From an uncultured Synergistales bacterium (GTDB taxonomy: Bacteria > Synergistota > Synergistia > Synergistales > Aminobacteriaceae), in contig CAJOLN010000027.1 of the NCBI GenBank assembly GCA_905235395.1, positions 1-37,344 of the forward strand: DNA of 37,344 nucleotides, read 5' to 3'. Below the pieces are notes generated by a model. That model was not told the DNA's origin. It saw only the letters and a program-made list of their open reading frames with translations, and ran no database searches. The translations under genes and the position numbers were made by a program. Positions 1 to 9,093 of the stretch are shown here, in pieces; position 1 is the stretch's first letter, and every line of letters starts with the position of its first letter.

Positions 1-530
1 GGCCAGAACAAACATGATGCCGCTGGAAGTTTCATATCAGGTTCAGCCGCTAACATCTTAACGCTCCCGTCTTCAAACTCAACAAGTCCATGAACGAATG
101 ATCCAGGTGATATTAATGCGTCAACCTGTAATGAATCTAATCCGAAAAGATACATCGCTTCAATCAGTTCTATTCCCTTGTTCATTAGTGTCGCACTGTC
201 AATCGTAATCTTTGCTCCCATGTTCCACACTGGATGTTTCAACGCCATTTCAGGAGTAACACGTTTAAGTTCATCATACGTGAAGTTCCTGAATGGCCCT
301 CCTGAAGCTGTGAGATATATTTTCCTCACGAACGTTTTATCTTCGCCGTGCAGACATTGCCAGATTGCATTATGTTCACTATCTACAGGACGCAACTGTT
401 CAGAATGTTTCACGAGAGGCATCACCCATTTGCCTGCCGCAACAATACTTTCTTTATTCGCAAGTGATACTGTCTTTCCTGCCTTCAATGCTGAACACAA
501 AGCCTTGATTGCAGATGTACCTAGCGACAT
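1..530 (-). CDS. dxr: DXP reductoisomerase, C-terminal part (partial, after frameshift)
   Basis: This is the larger part of 1-deoxy-D-xylulose 5-phosphate reductoisomerase, which makes 2-C-methyl-D-erythritol 4-phosphate in the MEP isoprenoid pathway in the cytoplasm. Reading minus from about 530 to the window edge gives MSLGTSAIKAL, then the hallmark LANKES, VDSEHNAIWQCL, LTASGGPF and MGAKITIDSATLMNKG, the metal- and substrate-binding core of the family. The frame is open to base 1, so the C-terminus lies outside the window. Its N-terminal NADPH-binding part is in another frame (454-756). The join near 525-532 fits one inserted base or a few lost bases. The product is essential in most bacteria that have it, so an assembly error is as likely as a true mutation. 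It is the last visible gene of the uppS-cdsA-dxr run. Confidence 0.85.
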   Translation of the reverse strand, partial: MSLGTSAIKALCSALKAGKTVSLANKESIVAAGKWVMPLVKHSEQLRPVDSEHNAIWQCLHGEDKTFVRKIYLTASGGPFRNFTYDELKRVTPEMALKHPVWNMGAKITIDSATLMNKGIELIEAMYLFGLDSLQVDALISPGSFVHGLVEFEDGSVKMLAAEPDMKLPAASCLFW

Positions 531-756
531 GTTCAATTTCAGAATCGCATGCTATTTCTTCGAGGCCATGTTCACCTGTCTCTTCGTATGCATAAACTTT
601 CTGAACTGAAAATTTTTCTGCAAGTGCCTTCAGCTTTTCGGACATGTGATTTGCCGCAAGAGCCTTCACATGAATTTTATCGGGCCATGCTTCACACACT
701 GACATCACAGAGCTTCCTACACTGCCAGTAGCACCAATTACGCCGAGATTTATCAT
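454..756 (-). CDS. dxr: DXP reductoisomerase, N-terminal part (before frameshift)
   Basis: This ORF starts with ATG at 756 and carries the N-terminal Rossmann motif GATGSVG near residues 9-15, which binds NADPH in Dxr. It follows the family to about residue 76 (ACDSEIEH). After that the frame reads nonsense, while the next frame picks up the conserved LANKES region. The ORF stops at 454 only because the frame is wrong, so it is not a separate 100-residue protein. Its start codon overlaps the cdsA stop by one base (TAATG), which suggests translational coupling. The functional unit is the whole stretch from 756 to beyond base 1. Confidence 0.85.
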   Translation of the reverse strand: MINLGVIGATGSVGSSVMSVCEAWPDKIHVKALAANHMSEKLKALAEKFSVQKVYAYEETGEHGLEEIACDSEIEHVARYICNQGFVFSIEGRKDSITCE

Positions 757-1619
757 TACAGTATCACCCTCAGCACTAAGTATGTGAGTAATCCATTGAA
801 CAATATGCTGTCGAAACGGTCTAACATTCCTCCATGACCAGGAATAATACTGCCCGAATCTTTCTGCCCTGCCTCACGTTTAATCAATGACTCTGCAAGG
901 TCTCCTACCTGTCCTGCAATCCCGCAGATGAATCCGATTAAGATTAAAGGGTAACTAGGAAGGCTGTAATAATATATTGCCCCTGCATTCACGATTAGAC
1001 TTCCAAGTATGCCGGCAATGAATCCCTGAACTGTTTTTCCTGGGCTGACATACTCACATAATTTCACTGAGCCGAATAATTTTCCTCCGATATATGCTCC
1101 TACATCACAGCCCCATGTGCATACGAAAAGCGTAATCAGTAACTGACGGCCAAACGAATAATCACGAAGCACAATCATGCAGACCCAAGGAACTGTTATA
1201 TACATCACGCCTGAGATAACTCCTCCTGCATTACTGAGTGCATAACTCTCTGCTCCTCTCGTCAGTTGCTTACGAAATACTTCAACAACGAACACCGAGC
1301 ACACACATAAAGCTAATATCATTGCGAGCACTATAGGCTGAGGGTTCTCACGGGCTGCAGCAATCAGGAATATCAACGAGAAGATATATCCCATTCCCGG
1401 AGATATTCTGTTTCTGCGTTTACCTGCTGACGTATCCATTCTCTGAATCAGTCTGTAGTATTCACTGAGTGATAACATTGCGATAATTGAAGCTACGATT
1501 GTCCATGCAAAGCTCCCGTAATTTATGCCTCCGATTATCACAGTCACAATGAAAATGCTGCTTATGGTTCGTGTCAGCAGCTCCTGATTGAATAGCTTGC
1601 TGTTATTTCTTGAGTCCGC
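756..1619 (-). CDS. cdsA: phosphatidate cytidylyltransferase
   Basis: CdsA converts phosphatidic acid and CTP to CDP-diacylglycerol, the precursor of membrane phospholipids. The protein of about 287 residues is hydrophobic with roughly seven to eight membrane segments. It ends with the family signature (KREAGQKDSGSIIPGHGG, then MLDRFDS), which carries the metal- and substrate-binding residues. I chose the ATG at 1619 because GGAAGGGAG lies seven bases upstream. The longer reading from 1652 would overlap uppS by 50 bases without a better ribosome site. The start overlaps the end of uppS by 17 bases and the stop overlaps the dxr start by one base, so uppS, cdsA and dxr are tightly coupled, as in many bacteria. 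Confidence 0.93.
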   Translation of the reverse strand, partial: ADSRNNSKLFNQELLTRTISSIFIVTVIIGGINYGSFAWTIVASIIAMLSLSEYYRLIQRMDTSAGKRRNRISPGMGYIFSLIFLIAAARENPQPIVLAMILALCVCSVFVVEVFRKQLTRGAESYALSNAGGVISGVMYITVPWVCMIVLRDYSFGRQLLITLFVCTWGCDVGAYIGGKLFGSVKLCEYVSPGKTVQGFIAGILGSLIVNAGAIYYYSLPSYPLILIGFICGIAGQVGDLAESLIKREAGQKDSGSIIPGHGGMLDRFDSILFNGLLTYLVLRVIL

Positions 1620-2304
1620 CATAACGACGCTCCCTTCCTGCATAATCATCAAGTGCCTTCTTCAGTTCTGCCTCATCGAAATCAGGCCAGTGTACGTCAG
1701 TGAAGTAGTACTCGCTGTATGCGCTCTCCCATAACCAGAAATTGCTCAGTCTCAATTCTCCGCTTGTACGTATAATCAGGTCTGGGTCTGGAACATCAGG
1801 AAGATATAAATGATTTTTCAAATCCTGTTCCGTAACATTGCCTTCATGGCCTGAAGCAATCAATGAATTCACAGCGTCAAGAATCTCTGCACGTCCTCCG
1901 TAGTTGATACACAAAATGAAATCCATAACCTTCTGGTCTGCTGTGTAATCTTCTGCCCATTTCATTTGTTCAAGCAAATCTTCGGGCAGTTTGTCCTTTC
2001 GTCCGCAGAAACGTATTCTTGCTCCTTCTGATTTTATTTCATCAACCTTGTGCCTGATGTAATATCTGAACAAGCTCATTAGGCCAGTTACTTCCGTGAC
2101 GGGACGATTCCAGTTTTCGGTTGAGAATGCATACACTGAGAAATATCGAATGCCTTCGCGCTTAACGAGTCTCACCATTTTTTCGAGTGTCCTTACTCCT
2201 GCACGATGACCCATAAGTCTTGGTAAATTTCTTTTTTTTGCCCAGCGTCCATTACCGTCAAGAATTATTGCCAGGTGATTCGGTTTTTTTATTTCTTCTG
2301 TCAA
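1603..2304 (-). CDS. uppS: isoprenyl transferase (undecaprenyl diphosphate synthase)
   Basis: This cis-prenyltransferase condenses isopentenyl diphosphate onto farnesyl diphosphate to make the undecaprenyl carrier for peptidoglycan and surface polysaccharides. The 233-residue length is normal for the family. Visible motifs are ILDGNGRWAKKR near residues 14-25 (catalytic Asp of the DGNGRW loop), the GHRAG segment, the SVYAFSTENWNRP segment, and the C-terminal DLIIRTSGELRLSNFWLW. The start codon is TTG, with AGGAG about ten bases upstream. It sits six bases after the uracil-DNA glycosylase and overlaps cdsA. The nearby wecA and murA use or depend on the same lipid carrier. Confidence 0.96.
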   Translation of the reverse strand: MTEEIKKPNHLAIILDGNGRWAKKRNLPRLMGHRAGVRTLEKMVRLVKREGIRYFSVYAFSTENWNRPVTEVTGLMSLFRYYIRHKVDEIKSEGARIRFCGRKDKLPEDLLEQMKWAEDYTADQKVMDFILCINYGGRAEILDAVNSLIASGHEGNVTEQDLKNHLYLPDVPDPDLIIRTSGELRLSNFWLWESAYSEYYFTDVHWPDFDEAELKKALDDYAGRERRYGGLKK

Positions 2305-2310
2305 AGTGAT

Positions 2311-2913
2311 TCAGCTCTCCTTGCTTTTATTTTTCAATTTATCTATTTCTGCTTTCAGTTTTTTTACGTCCTGCCACGTTAAATATTTTGGACTGCCTAC
2401 AGCATTAGATTGATTGTGAAGTAAATGACTTGGATGAAACATAGGAAATAATTTTATTCCACGCCAATTTTTACAATCACCCCTCATAGATGTTATGCCC
2501 TGAGTAGTATTTAACAGAGGCTTTGAAGGAACATTGCCCAAAGTAACAACGATATCAGGGTGAATTAACAATAACTGTGCTTCAAGAAAATCTCTGCACG
2601 CATTTATTTCTCCTTCGTTCGGGTCTCTGTTATTCGGTGGTCTGCATTTCACCATGTTCGTTATGTACAATGATTTTCTGTCTATGCCTCCGCCCTTTTC
2701 GAGTATGTCCGTCAATAACCTTCCTGCTTGACCGACAAACGGCCTCCCGGATTCGTCTTCTTCCTTACCAGGCCCTTCTCCGATTATTACGACTCTGCAA
2801 TCATGCGGCCCTTCACCTGGAACTGTGTGATGTCTCATGTCACACAGATCACATTTTCTGCATGATGCTATTCTTCTGTGAAGTTCTTCCCATGCTGATT
2901 CAATATCTATCAT
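2311..2913 (-). CDS. family 4 uracil-DNA glycosylase
   Basis: This 200-residue protein matches the iron-sulfur (type 4) uracil-DNA glycosylases, which excise uracil from DNA to start base excision repair. Four cysteines fit the [4Fe-4S] pattern of the family: C18 and C21, then C90 in KCRPPNNRDP and C106 in INACRDFL. The active-site motif GEGPGKEED lies near residues 45-53, and the second catalytic motif is FHPSHLL near the C-terminus. A lysine-rich tail ends the protein. The start is the only ATG in a sensible position (2913), four bases from the upstream gene stop, and its ribosome site is weak. It is embedded in a cell-envelope operon to which it has no obvious functional link. Confidence 0.93.
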   Translation of the reverse strand: MIDIESAWEELHRRIASCRKCDLCDMRHHTVPGEGPHDCRVVIIGEGPGKEEDESGRPFVGQAGRLLTDILEKGGGIDRKSLYITNMVKCRPPNNRDPNEGEINACRDFLEAQLLLIHPDIVVTLGNVPSKPLLNTTQGITSMRGDCKNWRGIKLFPMFHPSHLLHNQSNAVGSPKYLTWQDVKKLKAEIDKLKNKSKES

Positions 2914-2916
2914 GAT

Positions 2917-3756
2917 CTATAAAAATATTTCATTCACCTTTATGTTTACTCGCCGTATTTCCATTCCCGTAAAGTAACTAAGTCCCGCACGAATTTTTTT
3001 CTGCAATGCCTTTGCTATTGAGAGTGCGCTTTTTCCTCCGAGATTCAAATCTATCTCTATGCTCAATTCTATTCTGTCCTCGAATGTCTCAAGGTCTATT
3101 CCTCGAATTCTCTTCACATGCTCACTGTCCAACAGCTTTTTTGTCATCTCAAGAATTGCTTCTGAGCCTATAATTACTTTTCCGTTGAAACTGAATAACG
3201 GCTTTACAATTGTGTTCCGTGATTCGTCTTTATCCCTGCCCTTGAAGAATCCACGTATCTGACTTACGAGCTTACCCGCAAAGTTCTGTTCAATCTGTGC
3301 CTTTGCAACCGGAACTACATGCTGTTTTTTTTCTCTGCGTTCCCGTAATGCTGCTTCAATTTCTTCTGGTGTAGATACGTCTGTGATGTTTATGATTCTT
3401 TCAGGGGAATTAAGGCCAAGCCTCGCGGTTATCTTTTCAATCATGCCTTCTGATGTTGCAAGTATCATTAATTTTTCAGGAGGATGTTCTGAGAGATAAT
3501 TCACAACTTCATTTCTGTGTTCAGGGTATTCAAATATTGCGCGTTTTATTGCTCGCAGACGATTCACTTCTGACTTTGCGCTTCTGCCTGCTAAAATTCT
3601 TCCTCGTGATATGACCAGACCATCATCAATTATGAAATCGATTCCGTTCTGACGTGCCACATGTGTAGCCCGATGACTCTTGCCTGTTCCTGCCGGGCCT
3701 ACAAATGCGAAAACTTTTATGCGTGAGAGATCATGAGACGAGTTCAACCTGTGCAC
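2917..3756 (-). CDS. P-loop ATPase-like protein with C-terminal Asp23/Gls24-like domain
   Basis: Two parts can be seen. Residues about 14-180 are P-loop-like: a Walker A GPAGTGKS at 20-27 and an acidic FIIDDG at 41-46, then a helical charged linker. Residues about 186-279 have the pattern of Asp23/Gls24 (alkaline shock) domains: a short strand with GKVIIGSEAI, a helix, an I/V-rich strand (RIELSIEIDLNL), an amphipathic helix (ALSIAKALQKKI) and a closing TGMEIRRVNIKV strand. Asp23-type proteins are usually associated with the envelope or membrane. The gene overlaps the end of murA by 26 bases and is four bases from the glycosylase, so it is in the envelope operon. The start is uncertain: GTG at 3756 has no visible ribosome site and TTG at 3747 is an alternative. 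The biochemical function is unknown. Confidence 0.72.
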   Translation of the reverse strand: MHRLNSSHDLSRIKVFAFVGPAGTGKSHRATHVARQNGIDFIIDDGLVISRGRILAGRSAKSEVNRLRAIKRAIFEYPEHRNEVVNYLSEHPPEKLMILATSEGMIEKITARLGLNSPERIINITDVSTPEEIEAALRERREKKQHVVPVAKAQIEQNFAGKLVSQIRGFFKGRDKDESRNTIVKPLFSFNGKVIIGSEAILEMTKKLLDSEHVKRIRGIDLETFEDRIELSIEIDLNLGGKSALSIAKALQKKIRAGLSYFTGMEIRRVNIKVNEIFL

Positions 3757-4993
3757 CGAGTGATTTCAATTTTTTGTCGATTGCTTCATATCCCCGCCAC
3801 ACGTGAACCATATCTTCAACGATAGTCTCACCTTCGGCTGAAAGTCCCGCAATGATTAACGCAGCACCAGCACGCAAATCTGTAGCTTTGACATTTGCAC
3901 CCTTCAATCTTTCAACGCCACGAATTACCGCAACATCACGCGAGATTTGAATATCTGCTCCCATTCGATTCAGTTCCTGCGCATATAGAAATCTCGCCTG
4001 AAACACGCTCTCTTCAATTGTGCTTACACCTCGTGCTATTGATAATGCTGCTCCCATTTGAGGCTGAGAGTCAGTTGGGAAACCAGGATAAGGCATAGTC
4101 TTTACGGAAATGGGATGAAGTCTTTTTTTCGCGGGAAATATTTCTATTACGTTTCTTCTCACAGAAAATTTTGCTCCTGCCTCTTCAAGTTTAGCGAGAA
4201 TTGCATCAATGTGAGACGGAACAATATCCTCAATTTTGATGTGTCCATTCGTCATTATGCCTGCGAGAATGTATGTGCACGTTTCAATTCTATCCGGGAT
4301 TACGCGTTCATGTCCTGAATGCACAGATTCGATTCCCTGAATGCGGACTCCTCCAGTGCCTTCAAGTTCAACAGGTACACCTATGCAACGCAAAGCTGCC
4401 GCGAGGTTATCGATTTCAGGTTCACGGGCAATATTCTCAATGATAGTTTCTCCTTTTGCAAGTGAGGCCGCCATCATTAGATTTTCAGTTGCTCCCACAG
4501 AAGGAAAATCAAGATATATTCTTCTGCCTCGAAGTTTGCCTTTCACGCTCGCATGTACTATACCGTTTTGAATCTCTATGTCCGCTCCCATTTGCTTTAA
4601 TCCTTTAAGATGAAGGTCAATCGGTCGTGCTCCAATCGAACAGCCTCCGGGAAGAGGAAGTGATACACGTCCGCAGCTTGCGAGTACAGGGCCAAGAAGC
4701 AAAGATGAGCCTCTCATTTTTCTGGCTAAATTTTCGGAGACTTCCCATTTTATTTCTTCAGGTACATGAAACGCTATCTGTGATTTATTTTCACTGCGCA
4801 TTATCTCCGCATTAACTCCGAGATCCTCAATCAGTGCTATCATCGTGTTTATATCGTATAAATCCGGGACATTGTCGAGTGTTAATGTCTGACCACGAAG
4901 CAATAAGCATACAGCCATGACAGGAAGAGCGGCATTCTTTGCGCCCTGAGTTTTTATTGTGCCTTTCAGAGGAATTCCTCCGTTAATCTTCAT
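3731..4993 (-). CDS. murA: UDP-N-acetylglucosamine 1-carboxyvinyltransferase
   Basis: MurA transfers enolpyruvate from PEP to UDP-GlcNAc, the first committed step of peptidoglycan synthesis, in the cytoplasm. The 420-residue length is typical. Visible motifs are TQGAKNAALPVM (Lys19 and Asn20, substrate binding) and PGGCSIGARPIDLH with the catalytic Cys118. A cysteine there normally means fosfomycin sensitivity. The ATG at 4993 is the first usable conventional start, but the strong AGGAGG (5015-5020) lies 21 bases upstream of it. An in-frame ATA at 5003-5005 sits nine bases from that site and would give an N-terminus like other MurA proteins, so the true start may be four codons earlier. It lies between wecB and the P-loop/Asp23 gene. 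Confidence 0.95.
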   Translation of the reverse strand: MKINGGIPLKGTIKTQGAKNAALPVMAVCLLLRGQTLTLDNVPDLYDINTMIALIEDLGVNAEIMRSENKSQIAFHVPEEIKWEVSENLARKMRGSSLLLGPVLASCGRVSLPLPGGCSIGARPIDLHLKGLKQMGADIEIQNGIVHASVKGKLRGRRIYLDFPSVGATENLMMAASLAKGETIIENIAREPEIDNLAAALRCIGVPVELEGTGGVRIQGIESVHSGHERVIPDRIETCTYILAGIMTNGHIKIEDIVPSHIDAILAKLEEAGAKFSVRRNVIEIFPAKKRLHPISVKTMPYPGFPTDSQPQMGAALSIARGVSTIEESVFQARFLYAQELNRMGADIQISRDVAVIRGVERLKGANVKATDLRAGAALIIAGLSAEGETIVEDMVHVWRGYEAIDKKLKSLGAQVELVS

Positions 4994-5014
4994 TGTGTTC
5001 TCTATGTTACATTT

Positions 5015-5020
5015 CCTCCT
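5015..5020 (-). promoter_or_regulatory. Shine-Dalgarno site of murA at unusual distance
   Basis: A perfect AGGAGG lies 21 bases before the annotated murA ATG but nine bases before an in-frame ATA codon (5003-5005). An out-of-frame ATGTAA start-stop pair (5007-5012) lies in between. The site decides between the two possible murA starts. Confidence 0.6.
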
Positions 5021-5023
5021 TCG

Positions 5024-6142
5024 CTATATCCCGAAATAACTTCTCACTGCTTCATGAATCTTTTTGCTCGCTGTTCCGTTTCCAAATGGCATTATATTCT
5101 TCGCAGTTATTGATTTCATGTACTCAGGCTCATTTAAAATTTTCAATGCCTCATTACGAATGTTATTGCGTTCCGTTCCGACAAGAATACATGTTCCGTG
5201 AGTAATTGCGTCTGGTCTCTCTGATAGTGTACGCATAATCAGAACTGGTTTGTTGATTGCGCTTGCTTCCTCCTGAACTCCTCCGCTGTCTGAGAGAATG
5301 AATATGCTTCTGTTCATTGCATAAACGAACTCAGGATAATTCAGAGGCTCAGTGAATATCACGTTATCAGAATAATCATCAAGGCACTCATGAATCACAT
5401 CACGTACAACAGGATTTTTATGCAGAGGAATCAGGAAGACTACATCATTGCGTTCATGAATCACATCAATAACTGCTGAACATATTTCTCTGAGAGCTTC
5501 TCCCCATGATTCACGTCTGTGTGCAGTCATCAATATTAAAGGACGGCCATGAAATTTGTATATGTATTCAGGTTCACGCATTCCCTTCTGACTTTCGAGA
5601 ATTGCATACAGAGAATCAATTACTGTGTTGCCGGTTATGTGAATGTGATTTGAATCAATGCCCTCACGAATCAAATTGTCAGCGTCGCCTTTAGTCGGAG
5701 CAAAGAAGAGTTTAGTTATTCTGTCAGTGAGGAGCCTGTTAGCTTCTTCTGGAAATGGAAGATTTAAATCGTGACTGCGTAATCCTGCCTCGACATGGCC
5801 AATCGTTACGTGTCTGTAGAAACCTGCAAGTGCCGCCGCAAATGTCGTTGATGTATCACCGTGTACGAGTATCATATCCTGTTCATGAGTATCAAGGAAC
5901 TCACCGACACCCTGCAACACACTCGAAGTTATGTAATCGAGTGTCTGAGTTTTCTTCATGATATTTAGATTAACATCGGGGACAATTCCGAAATCATTCA
6001 ACGCCTGAATCAACATATCTGTATGCTGTCCAGTTGAAAGCACCGTAACATGAAAATTTTTACTCTTCCGCAATTCGAGAATCACAGGAGACATTTTTAT
6101 TGCTTCTGGTCTCGTTCCGACAACACAGGTTATCTTCTTCAT
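5024..6142 (-). CDS. wecB: UDP-N-acetylglucosamine 2-epimerase (non-hydrolysing)
   Basis: WecB interconverts UDP-GlcNAc and UDP-ManNAc, supplying ManNAc for surface polysaccharides or teichoic-type linkage units. The 372-residue length fits. Visible motifs are VVGTRPEAIKMSPV at the N-terminus, HVEAGLRSHD near the middle, the TAHRRES segment and the nucleotide-binding DSGGVQEEA near residue 286. The ATG start overlaps the stop of the upstream wecA-type gene by four bases, so the two are translationally coupled. That pairing suggests UDP-GlcNAc is channelled both to the lipid carrier (WecA) and to ManNAc (WecB). The role in a specific polymer cannot be read from this window. Confidence 0.95.
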   Translation of the reverse strand: MKKITCVVGTRPEAIKMSPVILELRKSKNFHVTVLSTGQHTDMLIQALNDFGIVPDVNLNIMKKTQTLDYITSSVLQGVGEFLDTHEQDMILVHGDTSTTFAAALAGFYRHVTIGHVEAGLRSHDLNLPFPEEANRLLTDRITKLFFAPTKGDADNLIREGIDSNHIHITGNTVIDSLYAILESQKGMREPEYIYKFHGRPLILMTAHRRESWGEALREICSAVIDVIHERNDVVFLIPLHKNPVVRDVIHECLDDYSDNVIFTEPLNYPEFVYAMNRSIFILSDSGGVQEEASAINKPVLIMRTLSERPDAITHGTCILVGTERNNIRNEALKILNEPEYMKSITAKNIMPFGNGTASKKIHEAVRSYFGI

Positions 6143-7023
6143 GTCAGTCTGAAATACACTCTCATTCCAAGTGCAAGCGTCATAATCTGAAGCATTAATA
6201 GAATTATTACCGTTATGATCGTTGAACCTGTAAGAGACATCAATACATGGTGCAGGTGTTTCTTGTCAGGATAAAACGGAGATTTTCCCGTCAGCATTCT
6301 TCGTGTGAAAGCAGTCAGAGTATCAATAACAGGAAATCCTCCGAACAGAACGAACAGAAGGAGCAAGTCAGTGAATCTCACAGTACGCAGAGCAGGAAGG
6401 GCTATCGTTATGAAATGTGACGCGAATAAATATCCAAGCAGTGTGCTTCCGCCGTCACCTAAGAAAGTTTGTGCCGCAGGAAAATTCCAGCATAATATCC
6501 CTAATGCCATTGCTCCCATGAATACGCCTGAATATGAACGCCCAATCACAAACAACGCTATTGATGACGCAATGAATATCGATATGCATAACCCGTTCAT
6601 GCCGTCTACGAGATTGTATGCGCTCGTTACTCCTGCAAGCCATACGATTGCAATTACGCTTACGACTGGTGAAAGGTTCAGAGGAATCACGACAATAGAC
6701 GCAGCTATCATATGAAGTCCGAGCCTGAGATACGGAGAGAGTGAGCACATATCATCGAGATAACCGCAGAGAAAAATTATAGTTGCACCTGTAGATATTA
6801 ATTTAAGTTCGGGAATTTCCTGAGACATTATCACACTCATTAGGAGATACCCGAACCATAAACCTAAACCTCCTCCGCGAGGCATATTACCCTTATGAAT
6901 TTTTCTTGCGTCAGGAATATCAAGAATGCCGTAAATATCAGCAAGGCGAATCGAAACAGGAGCAGTTAAGCCTCCCCAGAAGAAGCCGATTATCAGAAAG
7001 ATGAGAAATTTTACATCAAGCAT
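6139..7023 (-). CDS. wecA: WecA/TagO-type undecaprenyl-phosphate glycosyltransferase
   Basis: This integral membrane protein of the MraY/WecA superfamily transfers a GlcNAc-phosphate or related sugar-phosphate from a UDP-sugar to undecaprenyl phosphate, starting a surface glycan. The 294 residues contain about nine to ten hydrophobic segments with the catalytic cytosolic loops preserved: GYLDD near residues 86-90, NLVDGMNGL, LGDGGSTLLGY and FYPDKKHLHHVL. The length is at the short end for WecA or TagO. It lies nine bases after the RpiB-Upp fusion and overlaps wecB by four bases. The exact donor sugar is an inference from its partnership with wecB. Confidence 0.88.
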   Translation of the reverse strand: MLDVKFLIFLIIGFFWGGLTAPVSIRLADIYGILDIPDARKIHKGNMPRGGGLGLWFGYLLMSVIMSQEIPELKLISTGATIIFLCGYLDDMCSLSPYLRLGLHMIAASIVVIPLNLSPVVSVIAIVWLAGVTSAYNLVDGMNGLCISIFIASSIALFVIGRSYSGVFMGAMALGILCWNFPAAQTFLGDGGSTLLGYLFASHFITIALPALRTVRFTDLLLLFVLFGGFPVIDTLTAFTRRMLTGKSPFYPDKKHLHHVLMSLTGSTIITVIILLMLQIMTLALGMRVYFRLT

Positions 7024-7032
7024 TTCTGAAAA

Positions 7033-8157
<1,125 letters not shown>

Positions 8158-8170
8158 TTAGATTGCGTAT

Positions 8171-8176
8171 ATTATA
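8171..8176 (-). promoter_or_regulatory. extended -10 promoter for the rpiB-upp operon
   Basis: On the minus strand the sequence reads TTGCTATAAT, a perfect TATAAT with the TGn extension, about 44 bases before the rpiB-upp start. No good -35 box is seen, as is common with extended -10 promoters. A ribosome site (AAGGAG) lies between it and the gene. Confidence 0.6.
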
Positions 8177-8222
8177 GCAACAGTGAGAATGAAAAAATTA
8201 TTTTTGCATAGGAGTTTTCAAT

Positions 8223-9053
8223 TTGGCAGATAAAGACATGACAGAGAAAACGCTTTTAGGATTCAATGATGTGTTTGCTGATGTGGTGAATGCATTCTTT
8301 GCTATTTCGGGTATTAACCGAAGGATAGCTCCCGATGAACTTGAAGACGCACGCACATGGTCGATGTATAAAGCTGAAGATAAATTGCGTGAACAGGAAC
8401 GCGATGTGATGAAGCTATGGAAGTCAGAAGGTGCTGTGATAAGTCTTATAGGTTTGGAGAATCAGAGCGATGTTGATTCTGATATGGCACTTCGTATATT
8501 TGGTTATGAAGGAGCCGATTACAGAGGGCAGTTATCACGTAAGGTAAAAGAACCTTATTTTGTGATGACGATTGTGTTATATTACGGGACAGAAAAACGA
8601 TGGAATGTACCAAAGAGTTTATTTGAGCGTCTTAATGTTCCTGAAGAATTTCGTCCATTCGTTAATGATATTCATGTTAATGTTCTGGAGCTTGCGTGGC
8701 TCACTGATGAACAGGCTGATATGTTCAAGGGCGATTTTAGAATCGTTGTTGATTTTTTGCGTCATGCCCGCAAAGGTGATGATTATGTACCCAGTGAGGC
8801 AGAGATAAAGCATATCGATGAAATTCTGAAGCTGATGCGTGTTATGACAGGCGACAGAAGATTTGAAGAAGTGCTAAACACTGCACCGAACAAAAAAGGA
8901 GAGAGGCAAATGGTAAAGAGCTATTTTGATGTTGTAGAGGAAAAAGGCAGAGCAGAAGGTAAAGCTGAAGCAATTCGTGAAATAATGCAGCGTTTAATTG
9001 AAAGAGGCATATCACCAGAAGAAGCAGCAGCTATAACAAGTTTATCTGAGTGA
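8223..9053 (+). CDS. Rpn family recombination-promoting nuclease / putative transposase
   Basis: This 276-residue protein resembles the Rpn/YhgA family of PD-(D/E)XK nucleases, often labelled putative transposases and linked in E. coli to recombination and DNA cleavage. The N-terminal FNDVFADVVNAFF is the family's entry segment. The GLENQSDVD segment near residue 80 supplies the E-x-Q part of the nuclease core, followed by MALRIFGYEGADYRGQ. The C-terminus is a charged helical EKGRAEGKAEAIREI tail common in these proteins. It starts with TTG, with GGAG eight bases upstream. It is a single gene between two housekeeping operons, with no terminal repeats seen, so I do not call a mobile element. 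Confidence 0.82.
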   Translation: MADKDMTEKTLLGFNDVFADVVNAFFAISGINRRIAPDELEDARTWSMYKAEDKLREQERDVMKLWKSEGAVISLIGLENQSDVDSDMALRIFGYEGADYRGQLSRKVKEPYFVMTIVLYYGTEKRWNVPKSLFERLNVPEEFRPFVNDIHVNVLELAWLTDEQADMFKGDFRIVVDFLRHARKGDDYVPSEAEIKHIDEILKLMRVMTGDRRFEEVLNTAPNKKGERQMVKSYFDVVEEKGRAEGKAEAIREIMQRLIERGISPEEAAAITSLSE

Positions 9054-9084
9054 ATCAAAATTTAGTGCAAAAAATTTCGCAGGG

Positions 9085-9093
9085 TGTTAATAT
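9085..9093 (+). promoter_or_regulatory. possible extended -10 promoter for rpsO-rpmE
   Basis: The sequence TGTTAATAT gives a TGn extension followed by TAATAT, about 95 bases before the rpsO start and just after the Rpn gene. It leaves a leader long enough for the S15 autoregulatory structure known from other bacteria, but I could not fold the leader, so this is tentative. Confidence 0.3.

Noticed and set aside
178-609. Plus-strand open frame of 143 codons opposite dxr
   Set aside because: It has no ribosome site or protein-like pattern and lies across the conserved dxr motifs on the other strand.
8223-9053. Complete insertion sequence around the Rpn gene
   Set aside because: No terminal inverted repeats or target duplications were seen, and the family is a nuclease, not a proven transposase.
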